A DNA stretch of 64,000 nucleotides from assembly GCF_009687865.1 (NCBI RefSeq), contig NZ_BLAE01000004.1:124001-188000 (forward strand). The letters run 5' to 3'. The position numbers and the translations under genes are program-made. The notes below the pieces were generated by a model that saw only the letters and a list, made by a program, of their open reading frames with translations, made no database searches and was not told the origin of the DNA. The stretch comes from Acrocarpospora macrocephala. GTDB lineage: Bacteria > Actinomycetota > Actinomycetes > Streptosporangiales > Streptosporangiaceae. The number at the start of each line of letters is the position of its first letter. Position 1 is the stretch's first letter. Below, piece by piece: positions 18,450 to 26,663 of this stretch.

Positions 18450-19646
18450 CTACTGGCTCGGACCCGGCTCCACCGGCAGAGCCAGCAGCTCGACCGGGCC
18501 GCCGTCCCAGCCGGGCGGGAGCACGGCCAGCGCGTCGGCCAGCGCGGGCCCGCGCAGCGAACCCGGCCGGTCATGCCCGGTCGGCACGGCGCCACGCGCC
18601 GACCGCCGCACCGCCACCAGCCGGGTGTCGGCCGGATGAGACCTGATCGGCACGGCCAGCGCGGCGGACTCGCCCATCGCCTCCGGCCGCCCGGCCAGCG
18701 CGCGCAAGACCGGAGCCAGCAGCGTCAGGGCCGCCGCCAGCGCCGCGAACGGATTGCCCGGCAGCCCGATCAGCAGCCGCTCGTCGGGGAGCCGGGCCAG
18801 CAGCTGCGGATGCCCGGGACGAACCGCCACGCCGTCGATCAGAACCGTCGCCCCGAACGCCGCAAGCACGTCCCGCAGATGGTCGGCGGGCCCCCGGGAG
18901 GAGGCTCCGCACACGATGACCACATCGCCGGTCCCATCCGCGAGCGCCCTGGCCAGCACGGTTTCGCCGTCGGGCAGGTAGACGGGCGGTAAGTGCTCCC
19001 CGCCCGCCCAGGCGATCAGGCCCGGCAACATCGGGCCGACCGCGTCCCTGACCCGGCCGGGTCCGGGGACTCCCCTGGGCACCACCTCGTCCCCGGTGAC
19101 CAGGACCTCGGCGACCGGCCGCGGCCGCACGCCGAGGAGATCGTGACCGAGCGCGGCGGCCAGGCCGAGCACGACCGGCGTGACCAGGGTTCCGGCGGCC
19201 AGCACGGGCTCGCCCCTGGCGCAGTCCTCGCCGCGCCGCCGGATGTGCCGCCCCGGCTCGACCTCGCCGATGACCACGCCGTCGACGCCGGTGGCCGCCT
19301 CATACGGCAACACGGCCTCGGCGCCGATCGGGACCGGGGCGCCGGTGCCGATCTCGACGGCGGTGCCGGACCGCAGCGTCCCGCCGTGCGGCAGGCCGCC
19401 GGCCAGCACCTGCCCGACCACCCGCCAGGGCGGCCGACCGGCCACGGCGTAGCCGTCCATGGCGGCCACGTCATCCCTCGGCAACGGGATGAGCGCGTGC
19501 AACGGTTCGGCCAGGCGGCCACCGTACGCACCGGAAAAGGGCAGGTCGGCGATCGGGAGCGGAGCGGCGGCGCGGTAGGCGACGCGGCGCGCCTGATCCC
19601 AGGGCACATCCGTGCGGACGGGCCGGACGCCGGAAACGACAGTCAT
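18450..19646 (-). CDS. moeA: Molybdopterin molybdenumtransferase MoeA
   Basis: 398 aa from ATG 19646, preceded by AAGGAGTCGCCC. MoeA inserts molybdate into adenylylated molybdopterin. MDGYAV near 61, GTGAPVPIGAEAVL, RRRGEDCARGEPVL, VLVTGDEVVPRG and GLPGNPFAALAAAL follow in the normal order. The usual GGVSVG loop is altered to GASSRG. It is not beside other Mo-cofactor genes but beside a Mo-dependent formate dehydrogenase, and shares its operator, so it probably supplies that enzyme. Confidence 0.9.
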   Translation of the reverse strand: MTVVSGVRPVRTDVPWDQARRVAYRAAAPLPIADLPFSGAYGGRLAEPLHALIPLPRDDVAAMDGYAVAGRPPWRVVGQVLAGGLPHGGTLRSGTAVEIGTGAPVPIGAEAVLPYEAATGVDGVVIGEVEPGRHIRRRGEDCARGEPVLAAGTLVTPVVLGLAAALGHDLLGVRPRPVAEVLVTGDEVVPRGVPGPGRVRDAVGPMLPGLIAWAGGEHLPPVYLPDGETVLARALADGTGDVVIVCGASSRGPADHLRDVLAAFGATVLIDGVAVRPGHPQLLARLPDERLLIGLPGNPFAALAAALTLLAPVLRALAGRPEAMGESAALAVPIRSHPADTRLVAVRRSARGAVPTGHDRPGSLRGPALADALAVLPPGWDGGPVELLALPVEPGPSQ

Positions 19647-19673
19647 GGGCGACTCCTTGACCTTCAAACTTTC

Positions 19674-19691
19674 CATACTGTATACCGAATG
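19674..19691. promoter_or_regulatory. GntR-type operator copy 5 (moeA/panE divergent promoter)
   Basis: CATACTGTATACCGAATG, in the 74-nt region between the divergent moeA and panE-like starts. Strong match to the locus consensus, with one clear mismatch. Confidence 0.8.
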
Positions 19692-19720
19692 CACGGTCGA
19701 CGCGAGAACGGAGCTTGATT

Positions 19721-20704
19721 GTGAAGGTCGCTGTTCTTGGCGCCGGCGCCATCGGCGCGTATGTGGGGGCCGCCCTGCATCGCGCCGGCGTCGAGGTGCA
19801 TCTCATCGCCCGCGGGGAGCATCTCGCGGTCATGCGGAAGTCCGGCGTGCGGGTGCTCAGCCCGCGCGGGGACTTCACCGCCCATCCGAACACCACTGAC
19901 GATCCCCGCGAGATAGGGCCGGTTGACCATGTCTTCCTGGGCCTGAAGGCCAACTCCTACGCCGCGGCCGGAGAAATGATCAAACCGCTGCTGCACGAGA
20001 CGACATCGATCGTCGCCGCCCAGAACGGCATCCCGTGGTGGTATTTCCACCGGCTTCCGGGGCCGTACGAGGGTTATCGCATCGAGAGCGTGGATCCGGG
20101 CGGCGCGGTGACGGCCGCGCTGCCGCTGGACCGGGCGATCGGCTGCGTGGTCTACGCGGCGACCGAGATCGAGGAACCCGGCGTGATCCGCCACCTGGAG
20201 GGGACCCGGTTCTCGATCGGGGAACCCAGCGGCGAGTTGTCGCCGCGCTGTGTCGAGCTGAGCGAGGCCATGATCGCGGGCGATCTCAAATGCCCGGTCG
20301 AGGCTGATCTGCGGCACGACATCTGGGTGAAGCTGATGGGCAACGTCGCCTTCAACCCGATCAGCGCGCTGACCCGGGCCACCATGGCGGGCATCTGCCG
20401 GCATCGGAGCACGCGCGAGGTGGTCGTGACCATGATGCGCGAGACGGTCGACGTGGCCAGGCGGGTCGGCTGTGATCCCCGGATCTCCATCGAGCGCCGG
20501 CTGGCCGGAGCCGAGCGGGCCGGCGAGCACAAGACCTCCACGCTGCAGGACCTGGAAAAGGGCAAACCGCTCGAACTCGATGTGCTGCTGGCCGCCGTGG
20601 TGGAACTGGCCGACCTGACCGGCGCCTCGGTGCCCACGCTGCGCGCCGTGCACGCGGTCACCGACCTGCTGGATGAGCAGGTCAGGCTTGTGGCGTCGGC
20701 GTGA
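19721..20704 (+). CDS. PanE/ApbA family reductase, candidate oxalyl-CoA reductase
   Basis: 327 aa from GTG 19721 with GGAG 7 nt upstream. NADP Rossmann motif VAVLGAGAIGAYVGAALH, then HVFLGLKANSY, AAQNGIPWWYFH near 106-117 and the C-terminal helical domain with NVAFNPISALTRATM and LQDLEKGKPLELDVLLAAVV. The family is named for ketopantoate reductase. In Methylobacterium extorquens a PanE-like protein (PanE2) reduces oxalyl-CoA to glyoxylate, and here the gene lies between oxalyl-CoA and glyoxylate genes under the shared operator. Oxalyl-CoA reductase is therefore preferred over pantothenate synthesis, by context. Confidence 0.75.
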   Translation: MKVAVLGAGAIGAYVGAALHRAGVEVHLIARGEHLAVMRKSGVRVLSPRGDFTAHPNTTDDPREIGPVDHVFLGLKANSYAAAGEMIKPLLHETTSIVAAQNGIPWWYFHRLPGPYEGYRIESVDPGGAVTAALPLDRAIGCVVYAATEIEEPGVIRHLEGTRFSIGEPSGELSPRCVELSEAMIAGDLKCPVEADLRHDIWVKLMGNVAFNPISALTRATMAGICRHRSTREVVVTMMRETVDVARRVGCDPRISIERRLAGAERAGEHKTSTLQDLEKGKPLELDVLLAAVVELADLTGASVPTLRAVHAVTDLLDEQVRLVASA

Positions 20705-20709
20705 CTACG

Positions 20710-20727
20710 AATACCGTAGGCTGTATA
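20710..20727. promoter_or_regulatory. GntR-type operator copy 6 (formate dehydrogenase promoter)
   Basis: AATACCGTAGGCTGTATA, between the panE-like stop and the start of the formate dehydrogenase operon. It suggests that the operon has its own regulated promoter. Confidence 0.65.
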
Positions 20728-20750
20728 CAATTCTGGAAGGGATTGGGGCC

Positions 20751-22679
20751 ATGAAGAAGAGGAACCGTGCCGAGCACTACGATCGGCTGACCCATCCTCT
20801 GGTCAGGGAGAACGGCGAATTGCGCCGGGCGACCTGGGAGGAGGCGCTCGACCGGGCCGCCGCGGGCTTCCGGCGCAACGTGGCCGCGCACGGTCCCGAC
20901 ACGTTCGCCATGTTGTCGTGCGCGCGCTCCACCAACGAGATGAACTATGTGGGCCAGAAGTTCACCCGCGTGGTGATGGGCACCAACAACGTGGACTCGT
21001 GCAACCGCACCTGCCACGCGCCGAGCGTCGCCGGCCTCTCGGCCGCGTTCGGCAGCGGCGGCGGAACCTCCTCCTACCAGGAGGTGGAGGACGCCGACGT
21101 CATCATCATGTGGGGCTCGGCGGCGCGGAACGCGCATCCGATCTTCTTCCAGCACGTGTTGAAGGGCATCCGCAAGGGCGCCCGGATGTTCGCCGTGGAC
21201 CCGCGGCGCACCGGGACGGCCGAGTGGGCCGACCGGTGGCTGGGGCTGAACGTGGGCACCGACATCCCGCTGGCGCACGCGGTGGCCCGGGAGATCATCC
21301 ATGCCGGGCTGCACAACACGGTCTTCATCGAGCGGGCCACCGAGGGCTTCGCCGAGTTCGCGGCCTCGGTGGAACCGTGGACGCTGAGCGTGGCCGAGCA
21401 GGTCACCGGCGTCCCCGCCGCCGCGATCCGCGAGCTCGCGCACACCTACGCGCAGGCGGATCGGGCTCAGCTCTGCTGGACGCTGGGGATCACCGAGCAT
21501 CACAACGCGACCGACAACGTGCGGGCGCTCATCAACCTGGCGCTGCTCACCGGGCATGTCGGGCGTTATGGGTCCGGGCTCTCGCCGCTGCGCGGGCAGA
21601 ACAACGTGCAGGGCGGCGGCGACATGGGCGCCATCCCCAACCGGCTGCCCGGTTTCCAGGACATTCTGGACCCGGAGGTCAGGGCCCGGTTCGAGGCCGC
21701 CTGGCAGACGCCCATCCAGCCGCGATACGGGCGGAATCTGACCGAGATGCTGGAAGGCATGGCCGAAGGGGAGGTCACCACCTGCTATCTCATCGGTGAG
21801 AATCCCGTGCAGTCGGAGGCCGACTCGCTGAGCTGTATCAAGCGGCTGAGCATGCTCGACCACCTGGTCGTGCAGGACATCTTCCTCACCAAGACGGCGC
21901 AGATGGCCGACGTGGTGCTGCCGGCCGGGGCGGCCTGGTGCGAGAGCGACGGCACCTTCACCAACAGCGAGCGCCGGGTGCAGCGGGTGCGCAAGGCGCT
22001 GGTCCCCCCGGGCGAGGCCCGCGACGACATCTGGATCCTGTGCGAGCTGGCCCGCAGGCTCGGCCACGACTGGCAGTACGAGAGCGCCGAAGAGGTGTGG
22101 AACGAGGTCCGCGGCCTCTCCCCCGCCCATGCGGGCATGTCGTACCAGCGGCTGGCCGACCTGCAGGGCATCCAGTGGCCGTGCCCGTCGGAGGATTCGC
22201 TCGAACCGCCGTTCCTGCACGGCCGGCTCTGGGAGACCGACCCGGCCAAACGTGGGCGGCTCGCGCCGTTCGCCGTGCTGGAGCACTCTCCCCCGGTCGA
22301 CCTGCTCGACGAGGAATACCCGCTGCGGCTCACCACCGGCCGGCGGCTGGACTCCTACAACACCGGCGTGCAGTCCTCCGGGTTCGCCTCGCCGCTGCGC
22401 CGCGGGGAGAACATCGAGCTCTCTCCCGAGGACGCGGCCCGGCTGGGCGTGACCGCTGGAGAAGAGGTAAGAATCAGCTCGCGGCGCGGGACCGTGGTCG
22501 CGCCCGTCTACATCGACCCGGCGCTGCGGCCCGGCCTGGTCTTCATGACCATGCACTTCCCGGACGAGGTGGACACGAACGCGCTGACCATCGAGGCCAC
22601 CTGCCCGATCGCGGGCACGGCCGAGTTCAAGGCCGCCGCCGTCAGGATCGATCGCCTCGTCACCGCGAAGGCCGGGTGA
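20751..22679 (+). CDS. Formate dehydrogenase alpha subunit, molybdenum-binding half (split FdsA)
   Basis: 642 aa from ATG 20751. Molybdopterin oxidoreductase fold that begins directly at the segment DRLTHPLVRENGELRRATWE, so the N-terminal [4Fe-4S] domain normally fused here is absent. The Mo ligand is Cys88 followed by His89 in NRTCHAPSVAG, a cysteine rather than selenocysteine enzyme. Arg281 in LRGQNNVQGGGDMG matches the formate-site arginine of E. coli FdhH. The C-terminal MGD-binding domain has LTTGRRLDSYNTG. It oxidises formate to CO2, presumably passing electrons to the Fe-S protein encoded at 24648-25520. Confidence 0.88.
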   Translation: MKKRNRAEHYDRLTHPLVRENGELRRATWEEALDRAAAGFRRNVAAHGPDTFAMLSCARSTNEMNYVGQKFTRVVMGTNNVDSCNRTCHAPSVAGLSAAFGSGGGTSSYQEVEDADVIIMWGSAARNAHPIFFQHVLKGIRKGARMFAVDPRRTGTAEWADRWLGLNVGTDIPLAHAVAREIIHAGLHNTVFIERATEGFAEFAASVEPWTLSVAEQVTGVPAAAIRELAHTYAQADRAQLCWTLGITEHHNATDNVRALINLALLTGHVGRYGSGLSPLRGQNNVQGGGDMGAIPNRLPGFQDILDPEVRARFEAAWQTPIQPRYGRNLTEMLEGMAEGEVTTCYLIGENPVQSEADSLSCIKRLSMLDHLVVQDIFLTKTAQMADVVLPAGAAWCESDGTFTNSERRVQRVRKALVPPGEARDDIWILCELARRLGHDWQYESAEEVWNEVRGLSPAHAGMSYQRLADLQGIQWPCPSEDSLEPPFLHGRLWETDPAKRGRLAPFAVLEHSPPVDLLDEEYPLRLTTGRRLDSYNTGVQSSGFASPLRRGENIELSPEDAARLGVTAGEEVRISSRRGTVVAPVYIDPALRPGLVFMTMHFPDEVDTNALTIEATCPIAGTAEFKAAAVRIDRLVTAKAG

Positions 22680-22686
22680 CGGGCGC

Positions 22687-24651
22687 ATGGACCTGCGTTT
22701 CCGTGACGCAGAACCGACCGCCGAGGAGCGCGCCGCGATCGACGCGCTGCTCGGCGGGCCGGAGTCGGCCTGGGAGGGCGGGGCCCGGACCGAGGACGAT
22801 CTCCGGTTCGCGGCGCACCCCGCCGAAGACCGCCGCGACCAGCTGTTGCCGGCTCTGCACGCGGTCAACGACCGGGTCGGCTGGATCAGCGAGGGCGCGC
22901 TCGACTACATCTGCCGCCGGCTGACCGTCCCGCCCGCCGAGGCGTATTCGGTGGCCACCTTCTACTCGCTGTTGTCGGTGGAGCCCCGGCCGCCGAGGGT
23001 TCTGCATGTCTGCACCGACCTGGCCTGCCAGGCCCGCGGCGCGGACGCGGTCCGCCGGGACGTGGAATCCCACCTCGGTCCGGCGGGAACCTCCTGGCAG
23101 CCGAGCCCATGCCTGGGCCTGTGCGAGCGCGCCCCCGCCGCACTCGCCCTGCAGGCGGGCGAAAACCCCACCGCCACGGTGTACGGCCCTGCCGACTTTT
23201 CCGACATTTCCTCTTTTGACCGGCTCTCTCCCTCAGCGGGCCAGGAGGAGGCAGGGGTCCGCCCGGCGAGCATCGAGGTCTCCCCTGAAGGCACCACGGC
23301 ACGATCGGCAGTTGCCGAGGTCCGGCAGGAGGTTGCCGGGGTTCACCTGGCGGCTCCGGTCCCGCCGGAGGTGGGCGGGGTGTTCGGGGAGGTTCCGGTT
23401 CGGGCGGCGGTGCCGCAGGCGGGGGAGCCGGGGCTGGTGCTGTTGCGGCGGGTCGGCGTGGTCGATCCGGCGAGCCTGGACGAATACCGTGCCGCCGGAG
23501 GTTACGCGGCGCTGCGGCGGGCGTTCGAGCTGGGACCGGGCGGGGTCATCCGCGAGGTCCTGGAGGCCGGGCTGGTCGGGCGGGGTGGGGCCGCGTTTCC
23601 GACCGGGCGGAAGTGGGAGGCGACCGCGCGCCAGTTCGACCGCCCGCACTATCTGGTCTGCAACGCCGACGAGAGCGAACCCGGGACGTTCAAGGATCGG
23701 GTGCTCATGGAAGGCGATCCCTACGCCCTCGTCGAGGCCATGACGGTCGCCGGATACGCGACCGGGTGCGCTCGTGGATACCTCTACATCCGGGGGGAGT
23801 ATCCGCGGGCGATACGACGGCTGGAGCACGCGATCGCCACCGCGCGGGCGCGCGGGCTGCTCGGGGAGGACATCCTCGGGCAAGGGTTCGCCTTCGACAT
23901 CGAGATCCGGCGGGGGGCGGGGGCGTACATCTGCGGCGAGGAGACCGCGATCTTCAATTCGATCGAAGGGTATCGAGGTGAGCCGCGGAGCAAACCGCCC
24001 TTCCCAGTGGAGAAGGGGCTGTTCGGCAAGCCGACGGTCGTCAACAACGTCGAGACTCTGGTCAACGTGCTGCCGATCCTGGAAGGCGGGGCCGCCGCGT
24101 ACGCGGCGGTGGGCACGGGCGGGTCGACCGGAACGAAACTGTTCTGCGTGTCAGGGACGGTGCGCCGCCCCGGCATCTACGAGCTGCCGTTCGGGGCCAC
24201 GCTCGGGGATCTGCTCACCCTCGCCGGCGGGGCGACGGGCACGCTCCGCGCGGTGCTGCTCGGCGGCGCGGCCGGGGCCTTCGTCCGGGCCGACGAGCTG
24301 GACATTCCGCTCACTTTCGAGGGCACGCGCGCGGCCGGGGCCACGCTCGGCTCGGGCGTCATCCTGGTCCTGGACGACACGGTGGAGCTGCCGCCGTTCC
24401 TGCTGCGGATCGCCGAGTTCTTCCGCGACGAGTCGTGCGGGCAGTGCGTGCCGTGCCGGGTCGGGACCGTGCGGCAGGAGGAAGCGCTGCACCGCCTCTC
24501 CCGGCGCAGGTCGGCCGGGGATCTCGTGGTGTTGCGCGAGGTCGGGCAGGCCATGCGGGACGCGTCGATCTGCGGGCTCGGCCAGACCGCGTGGAACGCC
24601 GTCGAATCGGCCATCGACCGGCTGGGCGTCTTCGCCGAGGAGGCATCATGA
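22687..24651 (+). CDS. Fused NuoE/NuoF-type formate dehydrogenase subunit (FdsG-FdsB)
   Basis: 654 aa. Residues 1-170 are NuoE-like, with the [2Fe-2S] cysteines 109, 114, 142 and 146 (VCTDLACQ and PCLGLCERAP). A Val/Ala/Glu-rich linker spans about 175-245. Residues 245-654 are NuoF-like: FMN loop GRGGAAFPTGRKW, NAD loop GEETAIFNSIEGYRGEPRSK and [4Fe-4S] motif ESCGQCVPCRVGT with a later CGLG. It passes electrons from the formate dehydrogenase to NAD. FdsG and FdsB are usually separate proteins in FdsABG enzymes; here they are one. 7-nt gap from the upstream gene, ATGA overlap with the next. Confidence 0.9.
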   Translation: MDLRFRDAEPTAEERAAIDALLGGPESAWEGGARTEDDLRFAAHPAEDRRDQLLPALHAVNDRVGWISEGALDYICRRLTVPPAEAYSVATFYSLLSVEPRPPRVLHVCTDLACQARGADAVRRDVESHLGPAGTSWQPSPCLGLCERAPAALALQAGENPTATVYGPADFSDISSFDRLSPSAGQEEAGVRPASIEVSPEGTTARSAVAEVRQEVAGVHLAAPVPPEVGGVFGEVPVRAAVPQAGEPGLVLLRRVGVVDPASLDEYRAAGGYAALRRAFELGPGGVIREVLEAGLVGRGGAAFPTGRKWEATARQFDRPHYLVCNADESEPGTFKDRVLMEGDPYALVEAMTVAGYATGCARGYLYIRGEYPRAIRRLEHAIATARARGLLGEDILGQGFAFDIEIRRGAGAYICGEETAIFNSIEGYRGEPRSKPPFPVEKGLFGKPTVVNNVETLVNVLPILEGGAAAYAAVGTGGSTGTKLFCVSGTVRRPGIYELPFGATLGDLLTLAGGATGTLRAVLLGGAAGAFVRADELDIPLTFEGTRAAGATLGSGVILVLDDTVELPPFLLRIAEFFRDESCGQCVPCRVGTVRQEEALHRLSRRRSAGDLVVLREVGQAMRDASICGLGQTAWNAVESAIDRLGVFAEEAS

Positions 24652-25520
24652 CCGTTCCGCTCCGCCCGCCGCGGCGGCTCATCGAGATCACCGTCGACGG
24701 CGAAGCCGTGCGCGTCCCGGAGGGCGACACGATCCTGGACGCGTGCGCCGCGGCCGGGAAGGACATTCCGACCCTCTGCTATGGCGACACGCTGACGCCC
24801 AAGAACGCGTGCCGGGTCTGCGTGGTCGAGGTGGAGGGCGCCCGCACGCTCGCGCCCGCCTGTTCCCGCAAGGCCGAGGCCGGCATGGTGGTGGGCACCG
24901 CGACCGAGCGGGCCAAGCACAGCAGGAAGGTCGTCCTCGAACTGCTGGCCTCGTCGGTCGACCTGTCCACCACACCGCGCGCGGCCGAGTGGATCGACGA
25001 GTACGGCGCCGATCCGGCGCGGTTCGGTCCCGACGCGGCGACCGTCGCGCAGCCGGCCAAGGTGGACAACGAGCTGTATGTCCGTGATTACGCGAAATGC
25101 ATTCTCTGCTACAAGTGTGTGGACGCCTGCGGCGATCAGTGGCAGAACTCCTTCGCCATCGCCGTCTCCGGGCGGGGATTCGACGCGACGATCTCCACCG
25201 AGTTCGACGCGCCGCTCACCGACTCGGCCTGCGTGTACTGCGGGAACTGCGTGGAGGTGTGCCCGACCGGGGCGTTGTCGTTCAAGACCGAGTTCGACAT
25301 GCGTGAGGCCGGCACCTGGAACGAGGACGAGCAGACGCAGACCACCACGATCTGCAGCTACTGCGGTGTGGGCTGCAACCTGACCCTGCACGTCCAGGAG
25401 AACCAGATCGTCAAGGTGACCTCACCGCACGACAATCCGGTCACCCACGGGAATCTCTGCATCAAGGGACGCTTCGGGTTCCAGCACGTGCAGAACGTGG
25501 GGGCGTCCACCGATGGGTAG
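24648..25520 (+). CDS. Formate dehydrogenase alpha subunit, iron-sulfur half (split FdsA)
   Basis: 290 aa from ATG 24648. From the N-terminus there is a [2Fe-2S] ferredoxin domain (PTLCYGDTLTPKNACRVCVV, then ACSRK), two [4Fe-4S] sites (KCILCYKCVDACGDQWQ and ACVYCGNCVEVCPTGAL), and the molybdopterin-oxidoreductase [4Fe-4S] domain (ICSYCGVGCNLTL, then NLCIKGRFGF). It ends about 13 residues after GRFGFQHV, exactly where single-chain FdsA proteins run on into the molybdenum domain. That missing part is encoded at 20751-22679. Together they reconstruct one FdsA. Confidence 0.88.
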   Translation: MTVPLRPPRRLIEITVDGEAVRVPEGDTILDACAAAGKDIPTLCYGDTLTPKNACRVCVVEVEGARTLAPACSRKAEAGMVVGTATERAKHSRKVVLELLASSVDLSTTPRAAEWIDEYGADPARFGPDAATVAQPAKVDNELYVRDYAKCILCYKCVDACGDQWQNSFAIAVSGRGFDATISTEFDAPLTDSACVYCGNCVEVCPTGALSFKTEFDMREAGTWNEDEQTQTTTICSYCGVGCNLTLHVQENQIVKVTSPHDNPVTHGNLCIKGRFGFQHVQNVGASTDG

Positions 25521-26340
25521 GGTGACCGTTCAGCGCCGCATCCTCCGCCTCCGGGAGACGGGCGACAGTCGCCGGATGGACGTGCTGGCGGCCGAGGAGC
25601 CCCTGGAGATCAGGCTCAACGGCGCCCCGCTGACCGTCACGATGCGCACGCCCGGCGACGACTTCGACCTGGCGGCCGGGTTCCTGGTCAGCGAGGGAGC
25701 CGTGGGTGCGGCGGGGGACATCGAATCCATTCGGTACTGCGCGGGTGCGACCGAGGATGGGCGCAATACGTACAACGTCTTGGATGTGCGGCTTTCGCCG
25801 TGGGTGACGCCGATTGCCACGTCGCTGGAGCGCAACTTCTACACGACCTCGTCGTGTGGGGTCTGCGGGAAGGCGTCGCTTGACGCGGTGCGTACGGTCG
25901 CGCGCTGGGAGGTGGCCAGCGATCCGGTCAAGATGGACCCTTCGGTGATCTCCGAGTTGCCGGATCGGTTGCGGGCCGCGCAGCGGGTGTTCGATCGGAC
26001 CGGTGGTCTGCACGCGGCCGGGCTGTTCACACCCGGGGGCAATCCGCTCTGCGTCCGTGAGGACGTCGGGCGGCACAACGCGGTCGACAAGCTCGTCGGC
26101 TGGGCGCTCCGCGAGGGCATGCTGCCATTGAGCTCGATGGCGCTGATGGTCTCCGGGCGCGCCTCCTTCGAGCTGGTCCAGAAGGCGGTGATGGCGGGCA
26201 TTCCGGTGCTCGCCGCCGTCTCCGCCCCCTCCTCGCTCGCGGTGGAGCTCGCGGCCGAATCCGGGCTGACCCTGCTCGGTTTCGTCCGGGGGAACTCCAT
26301 GAACGTGTACACGGGAGAGGCGAGGCTGGGAGGCCGATGA
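25513..26340 (+). CDS. fdhD: Formate dehydrogenase accessory sulfurtransferase FdhD
   Basis: 275 aa. FdhD passes sulfur from a cysteine desulfurase to the Mo cofactor of formate dehydrogenase. Visible are EEPLEIRLNG, TPGDDFDLAAGFLVSEG, the CxxC loop SSCGVCGK (Cys115 and Cys118), REDVGRHNAVDKLVGWAL and SGRASFELVQKA. The start overlaps the end of the Fe-S subunit by 8 nt, so it is part of the formate dehydrogenase operon. A GTG three codons in is an alternative start. Confidence 0.95.
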   Translation: MGRVTVQRRILRLRETGDSRRMDVLAAEEPLEIRLNGAPLTVTMRTPGDDFDLAAGFLVSEGAVGAAGDIESIRYCAGATEDGRNTYNVLDVRLSPWVTPIATSLERNFYTTSSCGVCGKASLDAVRTVARWEVASDPVKMDPSVISELPDRLRAAQRVFDRTGGLHAAGLFTPGGNPLCVREDVGRHNAVDKLVGWALREGMLPLSSMALMVSGRASFELVQKAVMAGIPVLAAVSAPSSLAVELAAESGLTLLGFVRGNSMNVYTGEARLGGR

Positions 26341-26663
26341 ACGTCATTCCGGTGTGGCCACGACCATCCTTCGACCAGGGGCATAGGTCGGCGGACGCCG
26401 TACCGGAGTGACAAGGGATGCTGCCCGGCGATCCTTCGCCCCCTTCGCCGGCCAGCATCCCCGACTCAAACGCATGCGCAACCCGTGGGGCTCGCGGGAA
26501 AAGCAAGCCGTATCGGGCAGTGCCTCAACGCCCTCGGTCCACGCCTCCTGGAGGATGCGCGCCACAAGGCTTCTTGAGGCTCCCGATCCAGATGATCGGG
26601 CACGCCCAGTCGCGTCACGGCATACAGACAGTGGAAGACGGCCCCGCCCTCCCACCAGAATGA
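26341..26663. other. Intergenic stretch with no supportable gene
   Basis: 323 nt between convergent fdhD and the methyltransferase. A minus-strand frame near 26550-26660 reads GAVFHCLYAVTRLGVPDHL and then breaks, so a gene remnant is possible, but I cannot assign it. No clear terminator hairpin was found. Confidence 0.3.

Noticed and set aside
20751-22679. Selenocysteine-containing formate dehydrogenase
   Set aside because: The Mo ligand codon is Cys (NRTCHAPS) and no in-frame TGA occurs.
26341-26663. Gene remnant between fdhD and the methyltransferase
   Set aside because: Short open segments in two frames without a recognisable family; not enough to call.
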